From the NCBI GenBank assembly GCA_964594045.1, contig CAZQKR010000019.1, positions 1-64,000 of the forward strand: a stretch of 64,000 nucleotides of DNA. Direction: 5' to 3'. This DNA is from UBA2365 sp964594045 (GTDB lineage: Bacteria > Bacteroidota > Bacteroidia > Chitinophagales > Saprospiraceae). Shown here in pieces: positions 26,061 to 35,723 of this stretch. The stretch's first letter is position 1. Each line of letters starts with the position of its first letter. The position numbers were made by a program, and so were the translations under genes. The notes beneath the pieces are model-generated. The model ran no database searches. It was given only the letters and a program-made list of their open reading frames with translations, and was not told the DNA's origin.

Positions 26061-27347
26061 CTAAAACTTTGTAACTTCAAAATCAAACATTTCAAGATAT
26101 TGGTCTGATCCCCTTGATCTGTTATAATTCTTACTCTTAAGCTTTAATTCATTCTCAGATATATCTTTGGAATACTTTATTCTCTTAGTCATATCAAAGA
26201 ATGTATATGTGAAGTAAGGTTTGGTTTCATCTTTATTGTATGGTTGTAAATTTTTATTTAGAAATATCAAACCTTTTTTTACTTCTGAATAGCCATAGAT
26301 TACGTCATACCCTCGGACATTTGATTTTTCACTGTAAACAATCTGATTTTTTTTGATATCATAGATGATCGCACCCTCATATTTGGTCAGGAATGTCATA
26401 TCAGCATCCATCGTATTGCCATAGGAAAAGATCAGATATTTCCCATCCTGAGTTATCTTGGGATGAGAAACATCATATTTTAAACCGGATATTTTATCTG
26501 TGAGATTGCCGAGGCTGTCAAAAACAAAAATGGTACTTTCCCAGCCTATGACCATATCATCTGCCATAGGTATTAAATTAAAACACACCAGTACCCTTTT
26601 ATTTTTGTTATCTGCGAAATTAACTGTGTTACTTTCCTGGTGTAAAGCATAAATTAGAGTTCTGTATTCCGTCACATGCTTTTTATAATCATAGGTAGTG
26701 TCATCTATGATATTTCTCGCAACGTTCTCATCCGCTGAATTGAAGCCGATTGTTTCGGATAAGAGATCATATTTTTCTTTGTTATATGGATTGATTGCCC
26801 GGAGATCAATACTTTTGAGTAAATTGTGTTTTTTGTCATAGTATTCCAACTTATAATCTCTATTATATTTATGCCTGAAAATTAGCAAGCCATCCCGGGG
26901 TTGATCAATAATGGTATTTCCATCTTCTGAAATATATTTTAAATACCCATGACCTCCGTTTCTGTCCAAAATAATATCTCCATATTGTGCATACTTTTTC
27001 CTCGGAGGAAATTCTTTCCTTGGAGGAATCGTATCCAAAATGACTTTAGACTGTTCGCTATGGTGTGATGCATGGTGCAAATCATTCTGACCATCATCTT
27101 CATACTTCATATTTTCAGATTTTCTGTGCGGAAAGAATTGTATTTCATTTATATATGATTTGCCTTTATCGAACCAAATACCGGTGATCTCCTTACATGC
27201 TTGCAGCTTTTGTTTGTTGTCCATAGCGGAATAGCCTTTCAGGATCTTTTCCTGTTGCCGGAGTTTTTGTGCTTCGACACTCTTCTGACCAATTGAACAG
27301 GTGACAGAAATCAATGTGATCCAAAGAAAAAAGATAAACTGTTGCAT
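26061..27347 (-). CDS. Secreted protein, paralogue family copy 3
   Basis: 428 residues, the same length as copy 2 and nearly identical to it for the first ~160 residues, including signal peptide, His-rich HHASHHSEQ stretch and IPPRKEFPPRKKY. The C-terminal half is similar but diverged. Its first ~55 codons and 5' flank match copy 1 more closely than copy 2, so it looks like the template from which parts of both others derive. Strong conservation at DNA level implies recent duplication. Propeller-like phrases (HPKITQDGKYLIFSYG, AIIYDIKKNQIVY) are present. Function not recognised. Confidence 0.62.
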   Translation of the reverse strand: MQQFIFFLWITLISVTCSIGQKSVEAQKLRQQEKILKGYSAMDNKQKLQACKEITGIWFDKGKSYINEIQFFPHRKSENMKYEDDGQNDLHHASHHSEQSKVILDTIPPRKEFPPRKKYAQYGDIILDRNGGHGYLKYISEDGNTIIDQPRDGLLIFRHKYNRDYKLEYYDKKHNLLKSIDLRAINPYNKEKYDLLSETIGFNSADENVARNIIDDTTYDYKKHVTEYRTLIYALHQESNTVNFADNKNKRVLVCFNLIPMADDMVIGWESTIFVFDSLGNLTDKISGLKYDVSHPKITQDGKYLIFSYGNTMDADMTFLTKYEGAIIYDIKKNQIVYSEKSNVRGYDVIYGYSEVKKGLIFLNKNLQPYNKDETKPYFTYTFFDMTKRIKYSKDISENELKLKSKNYNRSRGSDQYLEMFDFEVTKF

Positions 27348-27521
27348 AAATTTGGGTTTAGGGTATGAAAGTACTATTTTTTTCTATTTACTCTTTGCTT
27401 TACAATCATTTTGCAAACCCTGACTCCAAAAAATTCCGTCAGAATTTAATTTTGCAAACTGAATCGGAGAAACTAAAAAGCACTTTATATCCTTTATTCC
27501 AACAAATCAGATTTAAACCAT

Positions 27522-27824
27522 TTAATTTTTCTCTTTTGGCCTCTTTTTCGGATCTATTTTATCATGAAAACATGCAAGTATGCTCACTGTCATATTTTCT
27601 TCATTCACTAAAAAAAACAATGAATATGGAAATTTTTTTAACCTTAAAGACCGGATATTTTTGTATCGAATACAGAAAAATGGATTTATTTCCAATGATT
27701 TAAAAGCAACCTGCAGTTCAGAAATGAATTTTGAGGGTGCAGATTTACTGGTCTGTGCATAAAAATCAATGACATGCTCAATTTCTTCGTGAGCTCTGTT
27801 TGAAATGATTACATTATACGCCAT
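27522..27824 (-). CDS. ParE/RelE-family toxin
   Basis: A 100-residue protein with the ParE-type layout: N-terminal strand (YNVIISNRAHEEIEHVIDFY), paired helices, then SLEINPFFCIRYKNIRSLRLKKFPYSLFF (key residues R, K and the aromatic strand) and a C-terminal strand ILACFHDKIDP. ParE proteins poison gyrase and RelE proteins cut mRNA; which applies here cannot be read from sequence. It follows its antitoxin with an 11-base overlap (27814-27824). Intact. Confidence 0.8.
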   Translation of the reverse strand: MAYNVIISNRAHEEIEHVIDFYAQTSKSAPSKFISELQVAFKSLEINPFFCIRYKNIRSLRLKKFPYSLFFLVNEENMTVSILACFHDKIDPKKRPKEKN

Positions 27825-28053
27825 ATTTCTTTCTCAAAAGATCCAATGATGCTTCTGCAGTTATATAGCCAATCTGTTCTTCCTCTACACGTCTATCCAA
27901 TTCAGCCATAACTTCATCCGGAATTTCAACAGAATCATTATCTTCCTCAACAATAACCCTAATGGGCTTTGCTTTAAATTCCTTTTTGATGGATTGTAAT
28001 ACTTCATCTCCCAAATCAAGGGCAGATGCTAAATGGAATATCTTTTGTGTCAT
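27814..28053 (-). CDS. Antitoxin of the ParE-like pair
   Basis: A 79-residue acidic protein ahead of the toxin gene. The middle (VIVEEDNDSVEIPDEVMAELDRRVEEE, in parts VIVEEDND and MAELDRRVEEE) is a charged helix of the kind that wraps ParE/RelE toxins, and the tail LDLLRKKYG is common in such antitoxins. No clear HTH was identified. A palindrome lies at the promoter, consistent with autoregulation. Confidence 0.7.
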   Translation of the reverse strand: MTQKIFHLASALDLGDEVLQSIKKEFKAKPIRVIVEEDNDSVEIPDEVMAELDRRVEEEQIGYITAEASLDLLRKKYGV

Positions 28054-28060
28054 TCTATTC

Positions 28061-28083
28061 TGAAATTATTGATTTCAAATATA
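28061..28083 (-). promoter_or_regulatory. Promoter box and palindrome ahead of the antitoxin gene
   Basis: On the minus strand TATATTTG (28083-28076) fits the -7 box. Overlapping it is TGAAAT-TATTG-ATTTCA (28061-28077), a palindrome 8 bases from the antitoxin ATG. No good TTTG at -33. Confidence 0.45.
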
Positions 28084-28216
28084 AATAAATAAACTTTGTT
28101 TAGGATAACTAATGTACTGATTTGCATAAAAATTGCCCATCCACCGCTTAAACCCGTTCCATCCTTCCGATCTTTTTTGCGGCCTTGACATCCTCAATTA
28201 TTTACACTAAAAAACA

Positions 28217-29716
28217 CTATTCCTCCCGATATTCAAAGCAACCAATATCCGGATCGCCATCACGGAGATTCCCATTCAAATCCAGTTCAATTCCCATCAA
28301 TGGAATGCCTTTATCCCGGACAATTGAAAGTGAATCAGGTCTTAAGTCATATTTATCCGGATCGATGAACAAGGGATTTTCTCCCACACCATTCAGACAA
28401 TCCTGTGTATAATCAAAAAAATCGGGGTAATACTTTGGCCCAATTAAATCCTTCACAACAAACAGACAATTGGTAAAACTGTATTGGAAATTTTCGGCAT
28501 TGTTGCAATAATCCGGCCAACATCCGTTATCAAATAAAATCTCATCTTCATTCGAACCATGGATGATGGTATTGTAAAATTCAGCCTTGACCGGATGGAT
28601 CAGGTCCGTTTGACAAAATGCATCCAGACAATGATGATTGCCCAATACCAACGCTGATGATTCACCGCTGTATTTTGCGATCGTACAGTATCTGAAGGTG
28701 TATTCGCCGCCATAACTCAGGATCACACCATATGCACCTGAATCCGTGATCAGACAATTCGTGGCATCTACTTTGGCATGTCTGGCATAGATTCCGGCGG
28801 TGATATTATGCAATATTTTAGAATAAGCAATGCTGAGTTCTGCCAATGAATCTACATAAACTCCGATATTGGCATTTTTCAGCACCGCATGCTGTATGCT
28901 GTTGCCTTTACTACCTGCCAAAATATAGATCCCGGACCACAATCCTGAAATATCATCATATCTATGCTCCAGTCTGTCTGTTGCAAAAACCACCGGTTTT
29001 TCAAAACTTCCTTCTACCTGTAGTTTTCCATGTTCCAGCACGTAGATCTGTCCGTCATTGTACTCCACACCGGATCCGGATTTGGCAAAACCGCCATGAA
29101 TATGGATCCTTGTTCCTTCAGGGATACGAACGGTACAGCTATCGATCAGCAAAGTGCCATATATGACGTAAGGTTTCGGGTCATCCCATACCATGGTTCC
29201 CATATCGCAGGTCGTAATGAAAACCTTGCCTTTGGACTTTCCTGTTAGGTAGTTGGCATCCTGTCCCCAGGCGTGCATTTTCACTCTTTGTTCCACGCCA
29301 TCCATATCAAAGACCAGCTCATCTTCCACAACAAATGGACTGGCAGACAACGGTTGAGACGGATCTATGGTAACCTCAGCAAAAACATAAATGGAATCAT
29401 GCGGAGCGATGTCCACCAGGTCAATTTCCTTCCCTGAAATGCCATCGACATTCAATCTGAATTTTGAATCTTGTCCATCAGACAGGTAAACAGAGGACAG
29501 TTGCACCGTCCTGTCTTGTGTATTATACACTTTGAGTATTTTGGTAGCTGAACCAACAGATGTAAAAACAGTATCAAATAATATGGTGTCCACTGAAAAA
29601 CTCAGGACCGGTTCCTTTCCATTATAATAAACAGGTTTATAACATGCAGAAAGGCCCGTTATAAAACCGATGATCACAACAATGGATAAATGAGGAAATA
29701 TTTTATGCATCTTCAT
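28217..29716 (-). CDS. Lipoprotein with right-handed parallel beta-helix
   Basis: From ATG 29716 there are 499 residues. An SpII signal peptide ends in the lipobox TGLSAC, so the protein is probably outer-membrane anchored. After a beta-sandwich-like N-terminal part, residues ~190-370 contain repeating short strands and turns (SIQHAVLKNANIGVYVDS, ILHNITAGIYARHA, DATNCLITDSGAYGVIL) typical of beta-helix folds. It ends DPDIGCFEY, a motif seen at the end of many Bacteroidota beta-helix proteins (LNGNLRDGDPDIGCFE-like: GNLRDGDPDIG). A role in polysaccharide binding or as a surface scaffold is possible; no catalytic site is recognised. Confidence 0.78.
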   Translation of the reverse strand: MKMHKIFPHLSIVVIIGFITGLSACYKPVYYNGKEPVLSFSVDTILFDTVFTSVGSATKILKVYNTQDRTVQLSSVYLSDGQDSKFRLNVDGISGKEIDLVDIAPHDSIYVFAEVTIDPSQPLSASPFVVEDELVFDMDGVEQRVKMHAWGQDANYLTGKSKGKVFITTCDMGTMVWDDPKPYVIYGTLLIDSCTVRIPEGTRIHIHGGFAKSGSGVEYNDGQIYVLEHGKLQVEGSFEKPVVFATDRLEHRYDDISGLWSGIYILAGSKGNSIQHAVLKNANIGVYVDSLAELSIAYSKILHNITAGIYARHAKVDATNCLITDSGAYGVILSYGGEYTFRYCTIAKYSGESSALVLGNHHCLDAFCQTDLIHPVKAEFYNTIIHGSNEDEILFDNGCWPDYCNNAENFQYSFTNCLFVVKDLIGPKYYPDFFDYTQDCLNGVGENPLFIDPDKYDLRPDSLSIVRDKGIPLMGIELDLNGNLRDGDPDIGCFEYREE

Positions 29717-29942
29717 ACCGCAAATTTCATAAAAATTTAGTTGATTATTATTTGATCCGGACAAAAAGAAACAGAATCCTTATTGATCAAAAACTGCTCA
29801 AATAGTCAGGATGATGAAATGAATTGGATCTTCCATCATTCTGTAATATACTCCTAACGATCAAACTGACAAATAATTACAGATCATTTACTTCCGGAGT
29901 GTACAATTGGAAAAAAGTTCAAATGCCTCAATAATTTAGGGC

Positions 29943-29976
29943 AAAAAAAAAGCTGATGCATACGCATCAGCTTTTT
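29943..29976 (-). terminator. Terminator of the gldKLMN operon
   Basis: GCTGATGC (29952-29959), 4-base loop, GCATCAGC (29964-29971), flanked by A-run and T-run so that the stem extends by five A-U pairs and works in either direction. It lies 19 bases beyond the gldN stop codon. Confidence 0.9.
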
Positions 29977-29994
29977 AAATTTTATATCAAATGA

Positions 29995-30867
29995 TCAATA
30001 TTCCCAAAGATCATGTTCAAAATTGAACAACTCTTTTTTGATCTTTTCAGATTCAAGCAAAACATCCATACCGGCTTCTTCATATCCGGTGAACATGTGT
30101 TCGAGTCTGAGGTCAAGAACGTTGCTCGCTTTCATGATGTAGCTGGAGAAAAATCTGTTCTCAAACAGATCGTACCAGGTCATCGGGAACGCATCGTTGA
30201 AATCGCTGAATACTTTCTCTTTAGCAAGAAGGTCTCTTGCTTCAGGATAGTAAACCCAGAATAATGGAATTTCATATTTCAACACACCCATTTCATGATC
30301 CCATTCCTCCTTCAGCGGAGAAATTCCCAGTATCCTGACTTTAACTACGGAGTGTTTCCTGTCGAAATACCAGATCTCCTTAACCCTGTATCTGTTGATA
30401 TCATCAGGGTTAGTTTCGGTTGTAGTGATCTCGATCGTTTCCTCGTAAGTCTCAGGATCGTACACAGTATTGGTGTCAATTTTGTACAATTGACTGGCAA
30501 TAGCTTCCTGGCTGAGCGGATTTGTAAATCTGTCATCATCAAAAGGAATAAGATTTCCGTTATCAATGTTCTCTTTAAGAATCGTAAACAATGATCTTTC
30601 AGGATGCCTGAAAGGAATGTTCATCTTTTCCCTTGTTTCAATGACCCTCCAGACAGTTCTTTGCCATGGAACATCGGCTTCCCTCAATGGTTCATATGGA
30701 AGCACCCTGCTTTCGATTGTCAGTTTTCTCTCCACGATATCATCGAGATATTTCTCGTTGAGTGGCTGACTGGACTCCTTGATCACCTCATCAGCTCTTT
30801 GAGCCCATGATATGCTTAAAGTACCAATCAAAATAACGGACAATATACCTTTCAACAATAATTTCAT
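29995..30867 (-). CDS. gldN: Type IX secretion protein GldN (PorN)
   Basis: Periplasmic component of the type IX secretion system, forming a ring with the lipoprotein GldK. 290 residues with a signal peptide (ending near SWAQ). Family-typical stretches include VWRVIETREKMN near residue 70, IKEIWYFDRKHSVVKVRILG-like (VKEIWYFDRKHSV) and MTWYDLFENRFFSSYIMKASN in the last quarter. Last gene of the operon, 132 bases after gldM, followed by a strong terminator. Confidence 0.93.
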   Translation of the reverse strand: MKLLLKGILSVILIGTLSISWAQRADEVIKESSQPLNEKYLDDIVERKLTIESRVLPYEPLREADVPWQRTVWRVIETREKMNIPFRHPERSLFTILKENIDNGNLIPFDDDRFTNPLSQEAIASQLYKIDTNTVYDPETYEETIEITTTETNPDDINRYRVKEIWYFDRKHSVVKVRILGISPLKEEWDHEMGVLKYEIPLFWVYYPEARDLLAKEKVFSDFNDAFPMTWYDLFENRFFSSYIMKASNVLDLRLEHMFTGYEEAGMDVLLESEKIKKELFNFEHDLWEY

Positions 30868-30999
30868 TTCTTTATTCTTTTTAAATTGATTAGGACCGGA
30901 GAATTCAGATCTTTTTCATCAGAACGCTCAATTATACACTCCGGTCGCACAAAACATCTTCTGATTGATCACTCTGTCTCAGCGAAGCACAGAATTTGA

Positions 31000-32586
31000 T
31001 TACTGGATCAGGAATGTCAGTGAGTTCACCTCTCTTGCTGCCGGCCAACCAGGACATTTGCACCTGACGTTCTCAAAATAATACCTGTCACCAGGTGTTG
31101 CCTGATTAACAAGATTCTGAGCTTCAGTTTTATAACCTGCACCCGCATTAACAGCCGGTCTTGGGTCATCTCTTCTTGGAACCCTAACGATCCGGAATCC
31201 TTCAACCTGGCATTTAGCATCAAAGTCAAAACCTTCAAGTGTCGGTATCAAACCTCTCTGAGCTTTGAAAGCACCGGCATTGATCTGTCCACCCAAAGCG
31301 TCACCCAATTTTGCAACCGGGATTGGAATAGGCTTCACACGGAACGGAGATGAGTAATTCACACCCGGAGCGCTGACCACTACATTGGCATATTCTCCTG
31401 GTCTGGTTGGAGATTTAACCGTAACGTTATATGATCCGTTAGCAGCTTTGGAGATAGATCCGCCACCTGAACCGCTCATGGTAACTTTCAGGTCGTTGCT
31501 GGAAATACCTGATGCAGCTACTTCAACAGGGTTGTCCACACCGATATAGAAAACGTTCATTTTGGAAGCAGAAACGGTCACTGAACGCTCGCCAACTTCA
31601 AACTCGAACTCTCTCTTATAGGTCTCCGTTGTACCTGTTACCGGGTTGGTAACACTTACCGTTGCTGTATAAGGTTTCCTGCCCAGTGTATTGGCAGCTG
31701 CTTTCCAGACTGCAACGCCGTTATTGTCAACGGGTACTCTTTGTCCGTTGATGGAAATGGCAACACCTGTATTGGAAGCAGCTGAGGCAGAAGCGCTGAG
31801 GAATACTTCCGTTTCAAATGTTTCGCCCTTGATCACATAGGATCTTTTGGGAGAAGACATAACGGTAAATCTGTCCAATACAACATCTTCTCCACCCACT
31901 TTACCCAACAGATAGTTCAATACTGCAGCTTCAGTGGATTTTGCATCATTTTTAAATTTGGCAAAAATCGGCAGCGTTGCGGTCAAAGGCATGTGACTGA
32001 AAGTAAAGTCAGCCCAGTCATGTCTTTTCATCCTGGATTTTTTCCAGGTTTCGTCATCGATATTCAAACCGATGTCAAAAGTTGCCCTGTCCTTTTCATC
32101 GATGAGGCTGAGGAATTTTTCCCGGTATTCCAGAATTTTATCGTGGAGTTCCATACCTTTTTTCTGATTGATCAGGTAGTTGGTCACGATGTCAAAATTT
32201 CTTTCTCCCTTGAATTTCCTGGTTTTTTCTCCATCGATAAAAATGTAGTCACCATCGCTCAGTGTGCCGTCTTTGTCCCCGTTCTGGTCTATCAGATAAA
32301 GGGTAATTTCATCGATGTATTCTGAAAGTTCCTTTCCGTACTGATTGGCAGAGCCGACCCTTTCAGCGTACCTTGCATATTCAGGTTTAGCTTTTGCCCT
32401 GTCTTTAATTGCCTGAGGAAGGGTTGTATTTTGTTGATCCAATGCAGCACTTGACTTAGTGAGACCTTCGTAAACCATATCGAAAGCGTTGAATACCTCT
32501 GCTGACACGTTCAATGCGAGCAAAGCAGTCAACACGATATACATAACGTTGATCATCAACTGCCGCGGTTCCTTTGGTATACTCAT
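31000..32586 (-). CDS. gldM: Type IX secretion/gliding motor protein GldM (PorM)
   Basis: Rod-like half of the GldLM proton-driven motor that powers type IX secretion and gliding. 528 residues: N-terminal PRQLMINVMYIVLTALLALNVSAEV holds the single membrane helix (about residues 9-30), followed by a large periplasmic part made of four domains. The C-terminal domains include KMNVFYIGVDNPVEV (near residue 345), FRVKPIPIP and the end GDRYYFENVRCKCPG. The same C-terminal block recurs in the blaR1-like gene at 23580. Gene order K-L-M-N is standard. Confidence 0.95.
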   Translation of the reverse strand: MSIPKEPRQLMINVMYIVLTALLALNVSAEVFNAFDMVYEGLTKSSAALDQQNTTLPQAIKDRAKAKPEYARYAERVGSANQYGKELSEYIDEITLYLIDQNGDKDGTLSDGDYIFIDGEKTRKFKGERNFDIVTNYLINQKKGMELHDKILEYREKFLSLIDEKDRATFDIGLNIDDETWKKSRMKRHDWADFTFSHMPLTATLPIFAKFKNDAKSTEAAVLNYLLGKVGGEDVVLDRFTVMSSPKRSYVIKGETFETEVFLSASASAASNTGVAISINGQRVPVDNNGVAVWKAAANTLGRKPYTATVSVTNPVTGTTETYKREFEFEVGERSVTVSASKMNVFYIGVDNPVEVAASGISSNDLKVTMSGSGGGSISKAANGSYNVTVKSPTRPGEYANVVVSAPGVNYSSPFRVKPIPIPVAKLGDALGGQINAGAFKAQRGLIPTLEGFDFDAKCQVEGFRIVRVPRRDDPRPAVNAGAGYKTEAQNLVNQATPGDRYYFENVRCKCPGWPAAREVNSLTFLIQ

Positions 32587-32643
32587 AATGTTATTGTTTT
32601 AATGTGATTAAAAATTATTCACAATCCCAAAAGATCGCGGTGA

Positions 32644-33228
32644 TTATCCTCTGTATGCTGAAAGAACATTACCATAAACAGCATTCAATGAAGTCAGGTT
32701 CTTGTTCAAAGCTGCCATGTGTTCTTTATACATTTTGGTGTCTTCTACAGTTTCATTAAGGGTTGCCATTGCATCATTCATTCTGGTGTAGAAGTTATGC
32801 ATGGATTTGAGCTGATCGCCGGTTTCTGAAAAGTCAACTTCCTGAAGGGCCTTCAGAGAACCAAGGCTTTTTGACATAGCCTGTAATTCTTCCAGCATGC
32901 TGCTCAGGTTGTTTTCAACTACATTGGCATCCAGGCTTCTTGGTCCTGCAGTGGGTTTGCCAAGGTCACCTGCTGTTAAAGGCGCAATGTTTGAACCTAC
33001 GTTGTCCAATCCCGGATACAGTTTTTCCCAGAAATAATCTTTGTCCGGTCCGATGACGCCAAGGAAGAAGAAGAGGAATGCTTCAGTTGCCAATCCTGCT
33101 GTAATGGCAATACCTCCCCATGAATAGTTGTTCAATTTTCCAAGAGCACCGATCATAACTACAGATGCACCTAAACCGATCAATAAATTTTTTAAGTATT
33201 TAAAACTTTTTGTGTGTACGAAACTCAT
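32644..33228 (-). CDS. gldL: Type IX secretion/gliding motor protein GldL (PorL)
   Basis: Cytoplasmic-membrane partner of GldM. 194 residues with two membrane helices: LKNLLIGLGASVVMIGALG and ITAGLATEAFLFFFLGVIG, the second carrying the Glu (in ATEAF) implicated in proton flow in studied GldL proteins. The remainder is a coiled-coil-rich cytoplasmic domain. It is shorter than some GldL proteins (about 215-230 residues) because of a short C-terminal domain, but all expected parts are there. It lies 58 bases before gldM. Confidence 0.94.
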   Translation of the reverse strand: MSFVHTKSFKYLKNLLIGLGASVVMIGALGKLNNYSWGGIAITAGLATEAFLFFFLGVIGPDKDYFWEKLYPGLDNVGSNIAPLTAGDLGKPTAGPRSLDANVVENNLSSMLEELQAMSKSLGSLKALQEVDFSETGDQLKSMHNFYTRMNDAMATLNETVEDTKMYKEHMAALNKNLTSLNAVYGNVLSAYRG

Positions 33229-33294
33229 TTGATTAAAATTTTAAAGTTAATATTTAAGTTAATTCATTGTGTACCAATTCAATGGGCAAAGAGG

Positions 33295-34533
33295 TTAAAA
33301 GTCATTGATAGAACGTCCGAGATAGGTCAAAGCACAACGGTATCCGATGTAGGATTTGGTGCTGTCCTGGAACTCATAGGTCCTTGTTCCGTTCTGGAGA
33401 TAATATGCAATATCTTTCCATGAACCTCCCCTGACAACTTTGCGTTTCAGCGCTTCAGGATCAGTTTTGGTTGCGTTGTAGGTAATATTGGGATTCAGGT
33501 CATGGACAGACTGGTACGAATAATCATAATATGCTGATTCAGTCCATTCTGCAACGTTTCCGGCCATGTTGTACAAACCGTAATCATTGGCAAAATAAGC
33601 ATCTGCCACCACCGTCATGATACCTCCGTCTTCACCATAATTACCTCTCATGGGTTTAAAGTTGGCCAGCGGGCAACCTTTCGCATTCCTTACATAGTAA
33701 CTTCCCCACGGGTAAGCTGCCAGTTCGTGTCCGCCTCTTGCTGCGTATTCCCATTCGCTTTCAAACGGAAGTCTGAATTCCTCGGTGTTGACACCGTTAC
33801 CTTCAAAGGTATTCCACAACTTGGTCCTCCAGTGGTTGAAGGCCTTTGTCATTTTCCAGTCAACACCCACAACAGGATAGTCATCAAATGCAGGATGCCA
33901 GAAATAATTCCTTGCAAATGGTTCATTGTATGAATATGCAAAATCCCTGACCCAGCTGAGTGTATCCGGATAGATGGCAACTTCTTCCTTGTTGATCACG
34001 GAAGTTCTCGCCTTTTCTGCCCTTGAAGCAGCTTTGTTCCAGTCGATCCACTGATATCTGTAGATCAGCAATTCATTATTGAATTCACGTTTGCCGTCAA
34101 AAGCCATGTCACCCTGGTAGAACATGTCATCCAGCATATCATCGCTCCAGTCAATCGGTTGGGTTTTATCGAGGTATTCATTTCCTTTTTCATCAACCTC
34201 TCTCCACATATCCAGTTTTACCCGTGCAACGGAGTCACGGACGAATTCTACAAATTGCCTGTATTCGTTGTTGGTAATCTCGGTATCATCCATGAAGAAT
34301 CCAACTACTGAAACCGATTTGGGTTTTTGGATATGAGATGAAAAGATATCCTGATCATTCTGCCCAACGTGCAAATGACCTGATGGGATATACACCATTC
34401 CGTAAGGGTTGATTCCTTTCCAGGCAGGACGGTCCTGTACACCAATCAACTGCCCTGATTCTCTCCTACCACAGGACGTGATAAGCAAGGTGACTAATAC
34501 TAGTCCCATAAATAAATTCGCTGTTCTTTTCAT
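33295..34533 (-). CDS. gldK: Type IX secretion lipoprotein GldK (PorK)
   Basis: Outer-membrane-anchored lipoprotein that forms the periplasmic ring with GldN. From ATG 34533 there are 412 residues; the lipobox is LLITSC. The body is a formylglycine-generating-enzyme/sulfatase-modifying-factor fold: GMVYIPSGHLHVG, DDTEITNNEYRQFVEFV, PVVGVDWKMTKAFNHW, LPFESEWEYAARGG, NMAGNVAEWTESAY, VVRGGSWKD, IGYRCALT. A TTG two codons upstream was not chosen. First gene of the gldKLMN operon. Confidence 0.95.
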   Translation of the reverse strand: MKRTANLFMGLVLVTLLITSCGRRESGQLIGVQDRPAWKGINPYGMVYIPSGHLHVGQNDQDIFSSHIQKPKSVSVVGFFMDDTEITNNEYRQFVEFVRDSVARVKLDMWREVDEKGNEYLDKTQPIDWSDDMLDDMFYQGDMAFDGKREFNNELLIYRYQWIDWNKAASRAEKARTSVINKEEVAIYPDTLSWVRDFAYSYNEPFARNYFWHPAFDDYPVVGVDWKMTKAFNHWRTKLWNTFEGNGVNTEEFRLPFESEWEYAARGGHELAAYPWGSYYVRNAKGCPLANFKPMRGNYGEDGGIMTVVADAYFANDYGLYNMAGNVAEWTESAYYDYSYQSVHDLNPNITYNATKTDPEALKRKVVRGGSWKDIAYYLQNGTRTYEFQDSTKSYIGYRCALTYLGRSINDF

Positions 34534-34709
34534 AGTCAATCTGTTAATAATCTTCGTCTACGCACTTAAAAGGCCGTAAATATATCATATTCACGGATAA
34601 AGTAAAAAAATAGTGAAATTTTTCTTAAATTTAGTTAATCTCCTACGACAATATATACAACGTAAAACAGCGTAAGCTATTATACGGATACATTCACATT
34701 TTGCAGATC

Positions 34710-35723
34710 CTATTCATAAAACCTGGGGCTGTGTATGATAGGCTCCTTTTTCTTTGCCCCGAAAAAACTGTCAATTCTCCATCTGACAATAATTTCATGC
34801 GATCCGCTCTCCCATTGATTCAGACTGGAAAATCCCAGTTCATAATTGTATGCCATGCTGATCGAGTTGCCCAGGTAAGCACCTGCACTGATACTCAATA
34901 CATCCGGAATCAGTCTGCTGAAGCCTTTTAAACTAAAGGCCGTAAAAAACTGATCCCTCCATTCAGCCAGCATCCCTGCATCATTTTGCCACTGTACCAG
35001 ATCTGATTTCAACGACCAGAATGCTTCCATTCTGAAGTCAGGAACCAAAGGTAAGTAATATTTTCCATGGAAGGTAATCATCGGTTGATTTTTCCACGAA
35101 AATTTATCAATCCGTTTACTCACCACCGGATAATAATCAAATACCGTTCCTATTTCAAATTTATTCGAAAAAAATTCCAGGCCAATGCCCAAAACGGGGA
35201 AAAAATCATTTGCCAAACCTTCAAAAAGATGGTCATCTCTGTGATCCATCTGGTCGGTCCCGTAAATACCGGTGGCACTTAACAATCCGGATCCATCGAT
35301 CGTTTTATTTTGTAACCCGCCCCGTATACCGGCTGACAGGGCGCCAAAAACTGTTTCAAAATAATAATTTCCTGAAGCGGTGACAGCAATATCCCGAATG
35401 GCTCCGATGCTTTCGCTCCCGATCTTCAAACCGAAACCACTGTCGTAATCGTGCATCGGTACGTGGACACCTATCCTGGCAAAACCGGGACTTCCTTCCA
35501 GTCCGGCCCATTGTTGCCGGTATCTTGCCGTCAATGCGATCTTTCCGTCCGTTCCGATGTAGGCAGGGTTCAAATCATAGGGATCGAGATAAAAAAAAGT
35601 GTTCTGGAACTGCTGCTGGCAGTAAATATTCCAGGACCATCCTATGGTGCATAAAATGATGACTGAAATCCGGAGAAAGTATTGCCCCGAACCACCACCA
35701 TCATTATTTTGAAAAAACTTCAT
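34710..35723 (-). CDS. PorP/SprF-family type IX secretion membrane protein
   Basis: From ATG 35723 there are 337 residues with a hydrophobic signal (YFLRISVIILCTIGWSW) and the family's typical start after cleavage (QQFQNTFFYLDPYDLNPAYIG, in parts QQFQNTFFYLDPY and LNPAYIG; then ARYRQQWAGLEGSP). The remainder is made of amphipathic strands, as in an outer-membrane beta-barrel. PorP/SprF proteins assist secretion or surface attachment of particular type IX substrates; the gene often precedes gldK, as here. Such proteins usually have many paralogues, so the cargo is not determined. Confidence 0.88.
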   Translation of the reverse strand: MKFFQNNDGGGSGQYFLRISVIILCTIGWSWNIYCQQQFQNTFFYLDPYDLNPAYIGTDGKIALTARYRQQWAGLEGSPGFARIGVHVPMHDYDSGFGLKIGSESIGAIRDIAVTASGNYYFETVFGALSAGIRGGLQNKTIDGSGLLSATGIYGTDQMDHRDDHLFEGLANDFFPVLGIGLEFFSNKFEIGTVFDYYPVVSKRIDKFSWKNQPMITFHGKYYLPLVPDFRMEAFWSLKSDLVQWQNDAGMLAEWRDQFFTAFSLKGFSRLIPDVLSISAGAYLGNSISMAYNYELGFSSLNQWESGSHEIIVRWRIDSFFGAKKKEPIIHSPRFYE

